Of a stretch of DNA of 33,801 bases, positions 1 to 7,227 are shown in pieces (position 1 is the first letter of the stretch; each line of letters starts with the position of its first letter). Source of the stretch: Hyphomicrobiales bacterium (lineage in GTDB: Bacteria; Pseudomonadota; Alphaproteobacteria; Rhizobiales; Methyloligellaceae); NCBI GenBank assembly GCA_021775575.1, contig JAJFHO010000217.1:1-33801 (forward strand), given 5' to 3'. The notes below the pieces were generated by a model, which did not search any database, had not been told where the DNA came from, and worked only from the letters and a program-made list of their open reading frames with translations. The position numbers and the translations under genes are program-made.

Positions 1-8
1 GGCTTGTC

Positions 9-353
9 ATGGCGGTGCAAGGACGCGGCGACATGGCATTGGCGCGGTTGCTTTTGCTGGTCGTTGTGCTCGGCGTTCCGCTGCTGTTGGCGCGGGCTTG
101 GCTGCGCCGCCGGTCCTTCGGGCTGCGGCTGACTTCCACGCGGATAGAATACCGGTGCGGCTGGTTGCGGCCGCGCTGGTACGGGCTTGGTTTTGAGGAG
201 CTGTCGCGCGTCGAGGTTGTTTACGGTCCCCTCGGCCGGCTCGCCGCCGGTGGCGCGCTCATTTTGCACCGCAAGGACGGCACGCGCGTGCGTCTCGCCG
301 ATGCCGCGGACGCCGAAGCGGTTGCGCGCCGGATTCGCCGGCGGCTATCCTAG
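9..353 (+). CDS. Bacterial PH-domain (YdbS/DUF304-like) membrane protein, possibly 5'-truncated by the window edge
   Basis: The 114-residue reading frame has one hydrophobic segment (about residues 12-28), a basic LRRR stop-transfer stretch, then a compact beta-rich domain. That domain runs from 'LTSTRIEYRCG' through 'LSRVEVVYGPLGRLAAGG' to 'DAEAVARRIRRRL', the usual layout of bacterial PH (bPH2/YdbS) domains. Such proteins are small membrane-anchored proteins of unknown exact function. The frame stays open to the first base of the window, so the true start may lie upstream; an ATG at 9 and another at 33 are both possible. Domain assignment is by pattern, not by search. Function is unknown. 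Confidence 0.6.
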   Translation: MAVQGRGDMALARLLLLVVVLGVPLLLARAWLRRRSFGLRLTSTRIEYRCGWLRPRWYGLGFEELSRVEVVYGPLGRLAAGGALILHRKDGTRVRLADAADAEAVARRIRRRLS

Positions 354-415
354 GTTGAGAACTCATAAATATCGTGAGCGATGAAGCGCCGCCGCCGCGG
401 CCGTGCATTCGGCAT

Positions 416-862
416 TCACCGGCGCTTCGGCCGGGCATGGGGGTTCTGTCTGGCGCGCCTGGGAGCGGCGATGGTGCGCCCGAGATGCCGCCACAGGCCG
501 AGCGTCAGCGCGCTCATTGCCGCGAACAGCAGCGCCATGATGCCGATGGTCGCAAGCCGGGCGGCCGGGACCGGCCGTGCCGTCGGGACGTCATCGGTTC
601 CCGCCGCCGCGCGTGACGGCGGCAGAATTTGCGGATCGGGCTTGACCTGCGCGCGGACGATCGGCGCATAGGGGTCGTCCACCAGTTTCAGCAGTTGCGA
701 GGCGGACCAAACCGCCGGGGCCGGTTGCGCGGGGCGCGCGTCGAGCGCCGCGAATGCAAAGATTGTGAAGAAGACCAAAAGGGCCATGGCGAAATCGCGC
801 GTCGTCTGCCGGATAATCCGGCATTGAGCGCGCGCGCGCCCCGCCGCGCCGCATCTTTTCAT
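416..862 (-). CDS. Hypothetical two-helix membrane protein, 148 aa
   Basis: I do not recognise the family. The start at 862 is chosen because a strong ribosome site (GAGAGGAGA) lies 6 bases upstream; a longer frame from 934 has no such site. The protein begins with a basic stretch, then a hydrophobic helix (about residues 25-41) and a periplasmic-looking linker rich in Pro and Ala. A second helix follows (about residues 103-124), then a strongly basic tail (RRARQNPHARPKRR). This suggests an inner membrane protein with both ends in the cytoplasm. It is convergent with the PH-domain gene to its left and divergent from slyD to its right. Confidence 0.55.
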   Translation of the reverse strand: MKRCGAAGRARAQCRIIRQTTRDFAMALLVFFTIFAFAALDARPAQPAPAVWSASQLLKLVDDPYAPIVRAQVKPDPQILPPSRAAAGTDDVPTARPVPAARLATIGIMALLFAAMSALTLGLWRHLGRTIAAPRRARQNPHARPKRR

Positions 863-1097
863 CGGATTGTCTCCTCTCGCGTTCTCGAAGACGTCGCATA
901 TAACTCCATTTTTTGGGCGGCCCTTCGACGGCAATGTGTCCGGCGGCGGCAGATTTTGTGGCGCAAATAAGGATTTCCGTTAACCCTGCCAGCTATTTCG
1001 GGTAAGATTGCGGATACAAACCCTCACAAGCGGGTCTATCTTGTTGACAGGTGTGAAATTTATTCCGCCTGTACGCGTAAAATCGAGGAGATTTCTC

Positions 1098-1562
1098 GTG
1101 AATATTGCAAGCAAGTGCGTGGTGTCGATGCACTATAAATTGACCAACGAAGAGGGTGAGGAGCTGGATTCATCCGACGGACGCGACCCGCTCAAATATC
1201 TGCACGGCGCCAGCAATATCGTGCCTGGCCTTGAAAAGGCGCTTGAGGGCAAGAGCGCGGGCGACAGCGTTCAAGTCGTGGTTCAGCCCGAGGAGGGGTA
1301 TGGCGACGTCAACCCGCAGATGGTCCAGACGGTGCCGCGCAGCGCCTTTGAAGGCGCGCCGGAAATCAAGGCGGGCATGCAGTTCCAGGCGCAAGGGCCA
1401 CAGGGCGAGGCGCAGCTCATAACCGTCACCGAGGTTAGCGGGGACGAGGTAACCGTGGACGGGAACCACCCGCTCGCCGGCCAGGTGCTGCATTTCGACG
1501 TCACGGTGGAAGAGGTGCGTGCGGCAACGGAAGAGGAAATCTCACACGGTCACGCGCATTAG
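1098..1562 (+). CDS. slyD: SlyD-like FKBP-type peptidyl-prolyl cis-trans isomerase
   Basis: This 154-residue protein belongs to the SlyD/FkpB group of FKBPs, which are cytoplasmic prolyl isomerases and chaperones. Visible marks are the N-terminal 'HYKLTNEEGEELDSS', the core 'YLHGASNIVPGLEKALEGKSAGD', the 'PEEGYGDVNPQMVQTVPRSAF' segment entering the insert-in-flap domain, and the conserved 'VDGNHPLAGQVLHFDVTV'. The tail is short but ends in a histidine-rich SHGHAH, a reduced form of the metal-binding tail of E. coli SlyD. The start is GTG at 1098, preceded by GAGGAG at 1085-1090. An in-frame upstream ATG at 1008 lacks a ribosome site and would add residues not typical of the family. A TTGACA at 1044-1049 has no convincing -10 partner. 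Confidence 0.9.
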   Translation: MNIASKCVVSMHYKLTNEEGEELDSSDGRDPLKYLHGASNIVPGLEKALEGKSAGDSVQVVVQPEEGYGDVNPQMVQTVPRSAFEGAPEIKAGMQFQAQGPQGEAQLITVTEVSGDEVTVDGNHPLAGQVLHFDVTVEEVRAATEEEISHGHAH

Positions 1563-1629
1563 AGCTGCGGCTCTCCCTCACACCCTCTTGTTTTGACAGT
1601 CGCGCGCGCAGCGGCGGAGACTTTGTCTC

Positions 1630-1995
1630 ATGCGCGCTCCAACGATGCTCATAGCGGCGCTGCTTTTATTGCAGCCGCGCGCGGCTGCGGCGCAAAGCGT
1701 GACGCCGCCTGATGCGCTGATTGTCGCCATGGCCCAGCAATTCGTCCTGGAGCATTTCCAGCGCTTGCCCGAACAGCATTTCGACATCGCCTTCGATATC
1801 GTCAATATCCACCCGCAACCCGAGCCGAACCACTGGGCCGTGATTGGCGGCTTCATGGCCGATGCGGGAGCCTCGAATTACCGCCCGCACGCCTATGGCG
1901 TAGCCATGCGCCTCGTCTGCGCCGACCATGACAAGCTCGAATGCTGGCAGCTTGAAAAACTGGTGATCGACCGGAAGATCATTCTGAACAATTAG
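1630..1995 (+). CDS. Hypothetical secreted protein, 121 aa
   Basis: The first 22 residues form a signal peptide (MRAPTMLIAALLLLQPRAAAAQ) with an Ala-rich cleavage site. The mature part is about 100 residues, with 'HWAVIGGFMADAGASNYRPHAYGVAMRLVC' and two cysteines (in 'RLVCADHDKLECWQ') that could form a disulfide after export. A GGAG lies 10 bases before the ATG. It starts 67 bases after slyD in the same direction and may share its transcript. I do not recognise the family; a periplasmic location is inferred from the signal peptide only. Confidence 0.6.
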   Translation: MRAPTMLIAALLLLQPRAAAAQSVTPPDALIVAMAQQFVLEHFQRLPEQHFDIAFDIVNIHPQPEPNHWAVIGGFMADAGASNYRPHAYGVAMRLVCADHDKLECWQLEKLVIDRKIILNN

Positions 1996-2039
1996 GCCGT
2001 GCGCCTGCCAATCGGCTGCGCCGGAACAGCTGTGCGGTT

Positions 2040-2080
2040 ATGTCTGCTTTCGCGGGCAAGGCTGACATTGCGAGCGACCG
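2040..2080. repeat. Possible copy of the dispersed 'TGTCTGCTTT...GACAT' repeat of Alphaproteobacteria
   Basis: The stretch begins TGTCTGCTTTC and ends near GCTGACATT, giving imperfect inverted ends (TGTCTGCTTT against TGTCAGCCTT). Read from the ATG it gives 'MSAFAGKADIA', which resembles spurious proteins beginning MSAFxxKADI that are over-annotated from a repeat in Rhizobiales genomes. That comparison is from memory. Only one copy is seen here, so repeat status needs a genome-wide comparison. The 216-base gap 1996-2211 holds nothing else I can support. Confidence 0.3.
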
Positions 2081-2211
2081 AAAAGCGACCCGGAATGCAC
2101 CGCCCCGTGACCCGGTGTTGGTCTTTGGCAAGTTGACGCTGGCGGTTCGCGGCGAGACTGCTGGAAGCTCGCTCGCGAGACGTTATTTGACGATCACTTT
2201 CGAGCCAGAAA

Positions 2212-2505
2212 CTAAAAAACCCTGGTCCAGGGATGAATTTCTGGCACCGCCTCGGGATGGGACCGCAAGAAGTGATGGAGGACGTGTAGCAGCGTTTGTA
2301 CGTGGGCGCGGTCGTTGCGTCGTTGACCGCTACGTATGTCGTCAACAATCATCCGGCAGATTTTTTTGGGGCCGTCTTTCTTGCTCAACAGATACTGACC
2401 ATAAGCGACCGCCGCCATCTCCGGCAGGCGTTCATGCTCGGCAATGGCAAGTATCTCTTCTTCTGTTAGGTCGCAAAGTGCGATGCAGTCTTCCAACGTA
2501 ATCAT
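2212..2505 (-). CDS. Conserved hypothetical protein, 97 aa
   Basis: This is a small soluble, helical protein with an acidic N-terminal half (MITLEDCIALCDLTEEEILAI) and a basic, His-containing C-terminal half ('AHVQTLLHVLHHFLRSHPEAVPEI'). There is no signal peptide or membrane segment. The sequence has the look of a small hypothetical conserved among Alphaproteobacteria, but I cannot name a family or function. AGGAA lies just upstream of the ATG. It lies directly downstream of the cytochrome c gene on the same strand, with only 29 bases between, so both may share the FNR-type promoter at 2907-2920. Confidence 0.6.
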   Translation of the reverse strand: MITLEDCIALCDLTEEEILAIAEHERLPEMAAVAYGQYLLSKKDGPKKICRMIVDDIRSGQRRNDRAHVQTLLHVLHHFLRSHPEAVPEIHPWTRVF

Positions 2506-2534
2506 GGTTCCTGTCGAAGCGCTAGAGTTCCCAC

Positions 2535-2855
2535 CTATCGGTCCTTGAGGCTGGTGATATAAGCGATGACGTTGTGCAGGTCCTCGGTTTTCAGGAGTAG
2601 ATTGGGCATTGTCGGGTGCGGCGTCTGCAGCCAGACAGACAGTGCGATCACGCTCATGCCGGGCGTGTTGGCCACCGTCTCGAAGCTCGTCGCGTCTAGC
2701 TTGGGCGAGTGGATGTCACCGGGCCCCACGGCGTGGCAGAGCGCGCAGACTTCTTCCGCAAAGGCGCGTCCGGCAGCCGGGTCGCCCTGCTCCTGCGCGT
2801 TTGCCGCGGGGCCGAAAAGGACAAATGCAAGCATTAGCAACGAAGCGCGTTTCAC
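2535..2855 (-). CDS. Small periplasmic monohaem cytochrome c
   Basis: The 106-residue precursor has a signal peptide ending in ANA (residue 20). The mature protein carries one haem-binding motif C37-A-L-C40-H41 and a likely axial methionine, M83, in 'TPHPTMPNL', followed by the usual C-terminal helix 'DLHNVIAYITSL'. This is a class I cytochrome c fold, a soluble electron carrier in the periplasm. The start is GTG with a strong GGAGG six bases upstream. An exact FNR/FixK-like box at 2907-2920 lies about 52 bases before the start, which suggests induction at low oxygen. Its redox partners are unknown; the cytochrome b/HdrED-like module at 5231-8298, with the same box type, is one candidate. Confidence 0.88.
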   Translation of the reverse strand: MKRASLLMLAFVLFGPAANAQEQGDPAAGRAFAEEVCALCHAVGPGDIHSPKLDATSFETVANTPGMSVIALSVWLQTPHPTMPNLLLKTEDLHNVIAYITSLKDR

Positions 2856-2906
2856 GAGGCACCTCCGATTGTGTTGTTAGCTTGGCGGGGAAGCCGGTTC
2901 GGCGCG

Positions 2907-2920
2907 TTGAGCCAGATCAA
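2907..2920 (-). promoter_or_regulatory. FNR/FixK-type box upstream of cytochrome c
   Basis: The sequence TTGAGCCAGATCAA fits TTGA-N6-TCAA exactly, and TTGAT-N4-ATCAA with one mismatch, the general site for FNR, FnrL and FixK proteins. Its centre is 58 bases upstream of the GTG start of the cytochrome c gene, a distance suited to activation from near -41 with a short leader. Confidence 0.65.
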
Positions 2921-3109
2921 GTTACGCGATGGCCTTGTCGTCGCACCGGCCAGGTGGAGGTCGCCGGAAAACTGTTTTTGCGGCCAGCCGCTGGACATTC
3001 GGGACAAGTTTCAGGCTGCCCGGTCCGGCCTTCATTCCGCACGCTGAAGCCAGAGTGCCGAATGCTCGCATTGGGCGGTGTTCAATTCCGCGGCAAACCG
3101 GCGTCCGCG

Positions 3110-3550
3110 CTACACCGGGAAACCTTGCCAGAGGTGATCGAATTGGTGGGAATCCTCGGCTCTGGTGTCCACGACAGCACGCAGGATGTCCACCACGGAG
3201 ATGATCCCGACGACCTGACCGCCCTCCTTGATCAGGACATATCTCGAGCGCTGCTGTTTCATGGTCATCATGGCGGTGAGCAAGGTGTCCCCGGGACTGA
3301 CGAAAACAGGGTCCGGGGTCATGACATCGCGCAAGGCCGTGCGGTCCGCCGCCAGGCCGGAGGCGACCACACGCTCCAGCATATCGCGGTCGGTGAAGAT
3401 TCCGGATGCCTCATCGGCGTTGCCGACCAGTATGGCCCCAACATGGTGCTCCGCCATCTTCTTGGCGGCATCGGTGGCGCTCGTTTCAGGCGACGTGCTC
3501 ACCACCTCTTGCAATCCGAGCACCTGCTGAATTTTCCGCTCTAGCATCAT
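3110..3550 (-). CDS. Two-CBS-domain protein
   Basis: The protein (146 aa from the ATG at 3550) consists of two tandem CBS motifs and little else. The first spans about residues 15-68 ('VVSTSPETSATDAAKKMAEHHVGAILV ... GIFTDRDMLERVV'). The second spans about residues 75-132 ('VMTPDPVFVSPGDTLLTAMMTMKQQRSRYVLI ... GIISVVDILRAVV'). CBS pairs bind adenosine nucleotides and act as energy-state sensors, often as stand-alone proteins. AGGAA lies just upstream of this ATG; a longer frame would need TTG at 3580. It follows the SAF-domain oxidoreductase by 69 bases on the same strand, so co-transcription is likely. What it regulates is not visible. Confidence 0.85.
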   Translation of the reverse strand: MMLERKIQQVLGLQEVVSTSPETSATDAAKKMAEHHVGAILVGNADEASGIFTDRDMLERVVASGLAADRTALRDVMTPDPVFVSPGDTLLTAMMTMKQQRSRYVLIKEGGQVVGIISVVDILRAVVDTRAEDSHQFDHLWQGFPV

Positions 3551-3619
3551 CCCGTTCCTGTTCAGCCTAAACCTCTCCAACGAGCGCTAGCCTAGCACAG
3601 GCCAACGGCCTGCGGGCGC

Positions 3620-4924
3620 TCAGCCGAAGGCCTGCTCCATGGCCCGGCGTGTCTGCACTGCTTCTGCGGTTTCGTCCGCGAGTATGTCCTGCCAGCGCAC
3701 CGTCTCGCCCTGCTTGATCGGCCTCGTCACGGTGACGCCATGGGCGAGGCCGATGGGAAGGGCGCCGAACTGCAGGCTCTTGGCCGCGGGCTGCGCCTTG
3801 CCCCAGACGGTGAAACCGCCTTCGCCGTCGAGCACTTCGCCGGGCTTCAGGTCGCGTTTGGCGATCGAGACAGCGTCGGAGGCGAACTGTCTGGTTTGTC
3901 CGGTGGGTTCGCCACGCAACGCGGCGGAGAGGGCGGAAATCCCCAACTCCAGCCCGATCAGGTGATAGGGCCGGTACATGGCCGAATAGCGCCCGGAGGG
4001 GTCTGTCTTGAGGCCATATTGTTTAAAACAGGCCACCGCATAATCGTTCGGCGCTTCGAATACGGCATAGACGCCCCAGCGCAGATTGTTCGGAATTTCG
4101 CTGCCATCGCGATAGAGCGAGGACACGACCTCGACCTGGCCCTTGTGGTGCAGCAGGCCGCCATCCTCCGCCGGTATCAGCCTGTTCTGCAATTCGTCCG
4201 TCGGCACGTCGGGGAAGGCAAGCCCGTCGGGCGAGGGCGACAGGCCGGTGGCGTTGGCGATCGCCGTCATCTCGATGCCCGACTTGGTGCCGTCGAGGAA
4301 GGAGTTGAACATTTGCGGATTCATGCCGGCTTGCGCGGCCTGCTCCGCGCTGAGCCCGTAATGGTCCCACACCGTATCGGGGGTGGAAGCGTGAAAGTCG
4401 GGCAGATATTTCGTGCCTTTTCCGGCGGCCACGACTTCGAAGCCCGCCGCGCGCGCCCAGTCGACGATCTCGCAGACAAGTGCGGGCTGGTCGCCGTAAG
4501 CCATCGAATAAACGACGCCGGCGCTTTCCGCCTCGCGCGCGAGCAGGGGACCGGCGAGCACGTCGGCTTCGACGTTGACCATGACGATATGCTTGCCATT
4601 GGCGAAGGCGGCGCGGGCGTGCGCGATGCCGGCGGGCGGTGAGCCGGTGACTTCCAGCACCACATCGACATCGTCGCGGGCGCACAGTTGCTTGCCGTCG
4701 CCGAGAAAGGCGGTGGCCTGAATGCGCTCCTCGTCCCAGCCGACATTCTTGCACGCCGCACGCGCGCGTTCCGGATCGAGGTCGGCGATCGCCGTTACCT
4801 CCAGCGGACTTGTCGGAGCCTGGTTCAGAAACATCGACCCGAATTTGCCGGCGCCGATCAGGCCCACGCGAACCGGGCCGTCGCCTCTTTCAAGACGGGC
4901 GAGTGCGAGTGCGTGGAGATTCAT
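3620..4924 (-). CDS. NAD(P)-dependent oxidoreductase, homoserine-dehydrogenase-like, with C-terminal SAF domain
   Basis: The 434-residue protein starts with a Rossmann fold (VGLIGAGKFGSMF, about residues 20-32) and a DLDPER acidic turn typical of NAD binding. The segment 'DVDVVLEVTGSP ... GKHIVMVNVEADVLAGP' recalls homoserine dehydrogenase and related enzymes. The middle ('AAGKGTKYLPDFHASTPDTVWDHYG') would hold the catalytic domain. The last about 90 residues ('AKRDLKPGEVLDGEGGFTVWG ... LPIGLAHGVTVTRPIKQGETVRWQDI') form a SAF domain, as in sugar-acid enzymes and antifreeze-like proteins. This architecture occurs in sugar or sugar-acid catabolic oxidoreductases; the substrate here is unknown. 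GAGGGAAAGG precedes the ATG. Confidence 0.75.
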   Translation of the reverse strand: MNLHALALARLERGDGPVRVGLIGAGKFGSMFLNQAPTSPLEVTAIADLDPERARAACKNVGWDEERIQATAFLGDGKQLCARDDVDVVLEVTGSPPAGIAHARAAFANGKHIVMVNVEADVLAGPLLAREAESAGVVYSMAYGDQPALVCEIVDWARAAGFEVVAAGKGTKYLPDFHASTPDTVWDHYGLSAEQAAQAGMNPQMFNSFLDGTKSGIEMTAIANATGLSPSPDGLAFPDVPTDELQNRLIPAEDGGLLHHKGQVEVVSSLYRDGSEIPNNLRWGVYAVFEAPNDYAVACFKQYGLKTDPSGRYSAMYRPYHLIGLELGISALSAALRGEPTGQTRQFASDAVSIAKRDLKPGEVLDGEGGFTVWGKAQPAAKSLQFGALPIGLAHGVTVTRPIKQGETVRWQDILADETAEAVQTRRAMEQAFG

Positions 4925-5230
4925 GGAAGCCTTTCCCTCATCTGTTTTCGCCCATCATCGGCCCGATGAAGCGAGGGGGCAAGGGGTGTGCGGGGCGCGG
5001 CGTCCCAGTTTGAAATTCGAGGTGCGTGAGCGTTTTCCCACCAAGTCGAAAAAGTCGTCATGGACGATGACACCGCTTGCGAGCGGGAGGGGCGTGATTA
5101 CGCCGTCAGGTCTTCATTTCGAGCGTCATCACGGCGGTATTCCAACGATCGATCCGGCGCGGCACATGTCAAACCGCCAGTCTCGGCAATGAGGCGCAGG
5201 TGAATTGTCAACCGGCGGAGGCGTTGGGCG
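4925..5230. other. 306-base intergenic gap
   Basis: It separates the end of the HdrD-like gene from the start of the SAF oxidoreductase, both on the minus strand. It should hold the promoter of the SAF gene, but I see no convincing -35/-10 pair, no FNR-type box and no clear terminator. Short reading frames here have neither ribosome sites nor protein-like composition. Confidence 0.5.
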
Positions 5231-6529
5231 TCAAGCCGCTTTCTTGCGCCTTTTCCTTGCGGCCGGCTTTTTTTCGCCCTCGTCGAGATACATGGCAACC
5301 AGTTCGGTGAGACCCACTACGGGTAAGTCCATTTCAAATTCGTCGATCGCCTCTTCCAGCACATTGCGGCAGTTGGCGCAGGAGGTGACGAGGGCCTCGA
5401 CGCCACCCAGTTCGTCGATCTGTTCCTTTTTGCAGGCGAAGGCCTTGATGCGCAGGCCTTCCGCGCGCGGGTTGGAGCTGACGCCGCCGCCGCCGCCGCA
5501 GCAGATATTGGCGGCGCCGTGGTTCCGCATCTCCACGAAGTTGGAGGAGATCTGATCGATCAGGCTGCGCGGCTCGTCGATGACGCCGCCGCGCCGCGAA
5601 ATCTGGCAGGGATCGTGATAGGTAATGCGCCGGCCGTCGAGCCCCTTGGTTTTGACGCGGCCGTCGCGGCGCAACTGCTCCAGCAATTCCAGAATATGGA
5701 TGACCTTGAAGGAGTGGCGCTTGCCGGTCATGTTGGGGCCGTCCCAGTTGAGCGCGGTATAGGCGTGCCCGCACTCAGGGCTGATGACATATTTGACGCC
5801 CAGCTCCTCCGCGGAGTCGACGATACGCTGCACCAGGGTGCGGGCGATGTCCGGCGATCCCATCTGATAGCCGATATTGGTGGCCTCGAAAGCCGTTGTC
5901 GAAATGGTCCAGGATATGCCGGCCTGCTTGAAGATCTTCGCCAGCGCGCCGATCACCTCGTAGAAGTTCAGGATTTCCATCGCCGACAGGATGACCAGAT
6001 AGTCGACACCCTTCTTGTCGAGTTCGATCGGGATGCCGACTTCCGCCGATTGCTTGGCGACGACTTTTTCCAGAACACCCGGCTTGATCAGCGGGCTGCC
6101 CTGTTCTACCGCGCGCTCGGCGGCGGCCAGCAGCCCCTCCGGAACCATGCCGGCGGCGACCAGGCCGGCGCGCGACTTGCGCACCACCGTGGCAATGTCG
6201 ATGCCCATCGGGCAGACCAATGTGCAGCGGCCGCACAGGGTGCAGGTATCGTACAGAAGCTCGGACCAGTCCTCCAGGTCCTGCATCGTCAGCTCGTCCG
6301 GCGCCAGGCCGATGGCCTTCATCAGGCCGGAGAAGGGCGCCTTGTCGCGCCGGTAGACCCGGTCGATCGGGCGCATCTTGTAGGTCGGCGTGTATTTGGG
6401 GTCGCCGGTGACTTGATAGAAGTGGCAGGCCTCGGCGCACTGCCCGCAATGAATGCAGGCCTCCAGATAGCTGGCCACGGTCGAGTCGATCTGGCCGGCG
6501 AGGGCGTCGATTGCTTTTTGAGCGCTCAT
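5231..6529 (-). CDS. HdrD/DsrK-like iron-sulfur protein with two [4Fe-4S] motifs and CCG domain
   Basis: The 432-residue protein has two ferredoxin-type cluster motifs, C25-x2-C28-x2-C31-x3-C35 and C96-x2-C99-x2-C102-x3-C106-P. In the C-terminal half, 'HDPCQ', 'NICCGGGGG' and 'TSCANC' make a complete CCG (DUF224) domain, which in heterodisulfide reductase HdrB/HdrD and DsrK binds the active-site cluster. An earlier partial CCG (SPECGHAYTALNWDG) lacks the CC pair. Such subunits reduce or oxidise disulfide or persulfide substrates using electrons from a membrane cytochrome b. The ATG overlaps the stop of the upstream membrane subunit gene by four bases (ATGA), so the two are translationally coupled. 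The tail is basic (KKPAARKRRKKAA). The substrate is unknown; glycolate-oxidase-type or lactate-utilisation CCG proteins are less likely given the partner. Confidence 0.85.
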   Translation of the reverse strand: MSAQKAIDALAGQIDSTVASYLEACIHCGQCAEACHFYQVTGDPKYTPTYKMRPIDRVYRRDKAPFSGLMKAIGLAPDELTMQDLEDWSELLYDTCTLCGRCTLVCPMGIDIATVVRKSRAGLVAAGMVPEGLLAAAERAVEQGSPLIKPGVLEKVVAKQSAEVGIPIELDKKGVDYLVILSAMEILNFYEVIGALAKIFKQAGISWTISTTAFEATNIGYQMGSPDIARTLVQRIVDSAEELGVKYVISPECGHAYTALNWDGPNMTGKRHSFKVIHILELLEQLRRDGRVKTKGLDGRRITYHDPCQISRRGGVIDEPRSLIDQISSNFVEMRNHGAANICCGGGGGVSSNPRAEGLRIKAFACKKEQIDELGGVEALVTSCANCRNVLEEAIDEFEMDLPVVGLTELVAMYLDEGEKKPAARKRRKKAA

Positions 6530-7170
6530 GGCGTTACTCCCCGGCGGCCGAAGACCGCTCCCATGTTGCCGCGGCTGAGGACCCAGGTGAAGGCGTGCAT
6601 CAGGCGGCTAAAGGGGAAATAGATCAACCACACTTCCACCGAAAGCATGTGAATGATGCGCAAGGCGTCGTTCGATTCCTGCAAGGCCAGACAGCCGGTC
6701 AGCATGGCGATGAAGGTCAGCCAGGTTCCGGCGTGATCGTCGGCGTCGGAAATCTGCCGCTGTACGGGGTCGGAGATTCGGCGCGCCCACAGAAAGATCA
6801 GCCCGGCAAAGGCGATTTCCGCAGTCAGGATAAACGCCCAGCGCGGCAGCGGCGTCCAGCCCACGCCCAGAATACGCTCGTCGATAAAGGTTACGTGCGG
6901 CGCGGCGAACAGCAGCAGGACGAACAAGCCGAGGTGAAAGGCGTACCCGGCCAGGAAATGGAAGAAGGTCTTGGAGAAAAACCCGCCATGCGGGATGAAA
7001 TGCAACAGCACGGCCCTGACCGCGCCGCCGCCCGCGGAACCGCGCGCGACGCTCAGATCTTCCTTTTTGCCGAGCGCAACGAGGGCAAACAGACGCCAGA
7101 GGACGCCGACGACGAAAACCGTCGCGGAGAGGTACCAGAGCGGTTGTTCGACAAACCAGATGAGCGACAT
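6526..7170 (-). CDS. HdrE/DsrM/NarI-like membrane cytochrome b subunit
   Basis: The 214-residue protein has about five hydrophobic helices. The likely haem-ligand histidines fall in 'LLHFIPHGG', 'FFHFLAGYAFHLGLF', 'IIHMLSVEVWLIYFPFSRLMHAF'. This is the pattern of the nitrate reductase gamma / DsrM / HdrE family, which carries two b haems and exchanges electrons between the quinone pool and a cytoplasmic partner. That partner is almost surely the HdrD-like protein encoded next with a 4-base overlap. Spacing of 57 bases from the formate-dehydrogenase-type cytochrome b gene upstream puts all three in one operon. A GGAGTGAAGGGAA stretch precedes the ATG. Confidence 0.8.
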   Translation of the reverse strand: MSLIWFVEQPLWYLSATVFVVGVLWRLFALVALGKKEDLSVARGSAGGGAVRAVLLHFIPHGGFFSKTFFHFLAGYAFHLGLFVLLLFAAPHVTFIDERILGVGWTPLPRWAFILTAEIAFAGLIFLWARRISDPVQRQISDADDHAGTWLTFIAMLTGCLALQESNDALRIIHMLSVEVWLIYFPFSRLMHAFTWVLSRGNMGAVFGRRGVTP

Positions 7171-7227
7171 CGCTATGTTCCCTTCACTCCTCCGGGCAGA
7201 GCGGTCCGGAAGCTCTCCGTTTGGCCG

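Noticed and set aside
2040-2501. 153-residue open frame on the plus strand
   Set aside because: It overlaps the 97-aa minus-strand gene, lacks a ribosome site, and begins in the suspected repeat.
3740-4642. 300-residue plus-strand frame
   Set aside because: Antisense to the SAF-domain oxidoreductase and rich in Gly/Arg/His as expected for shadows.
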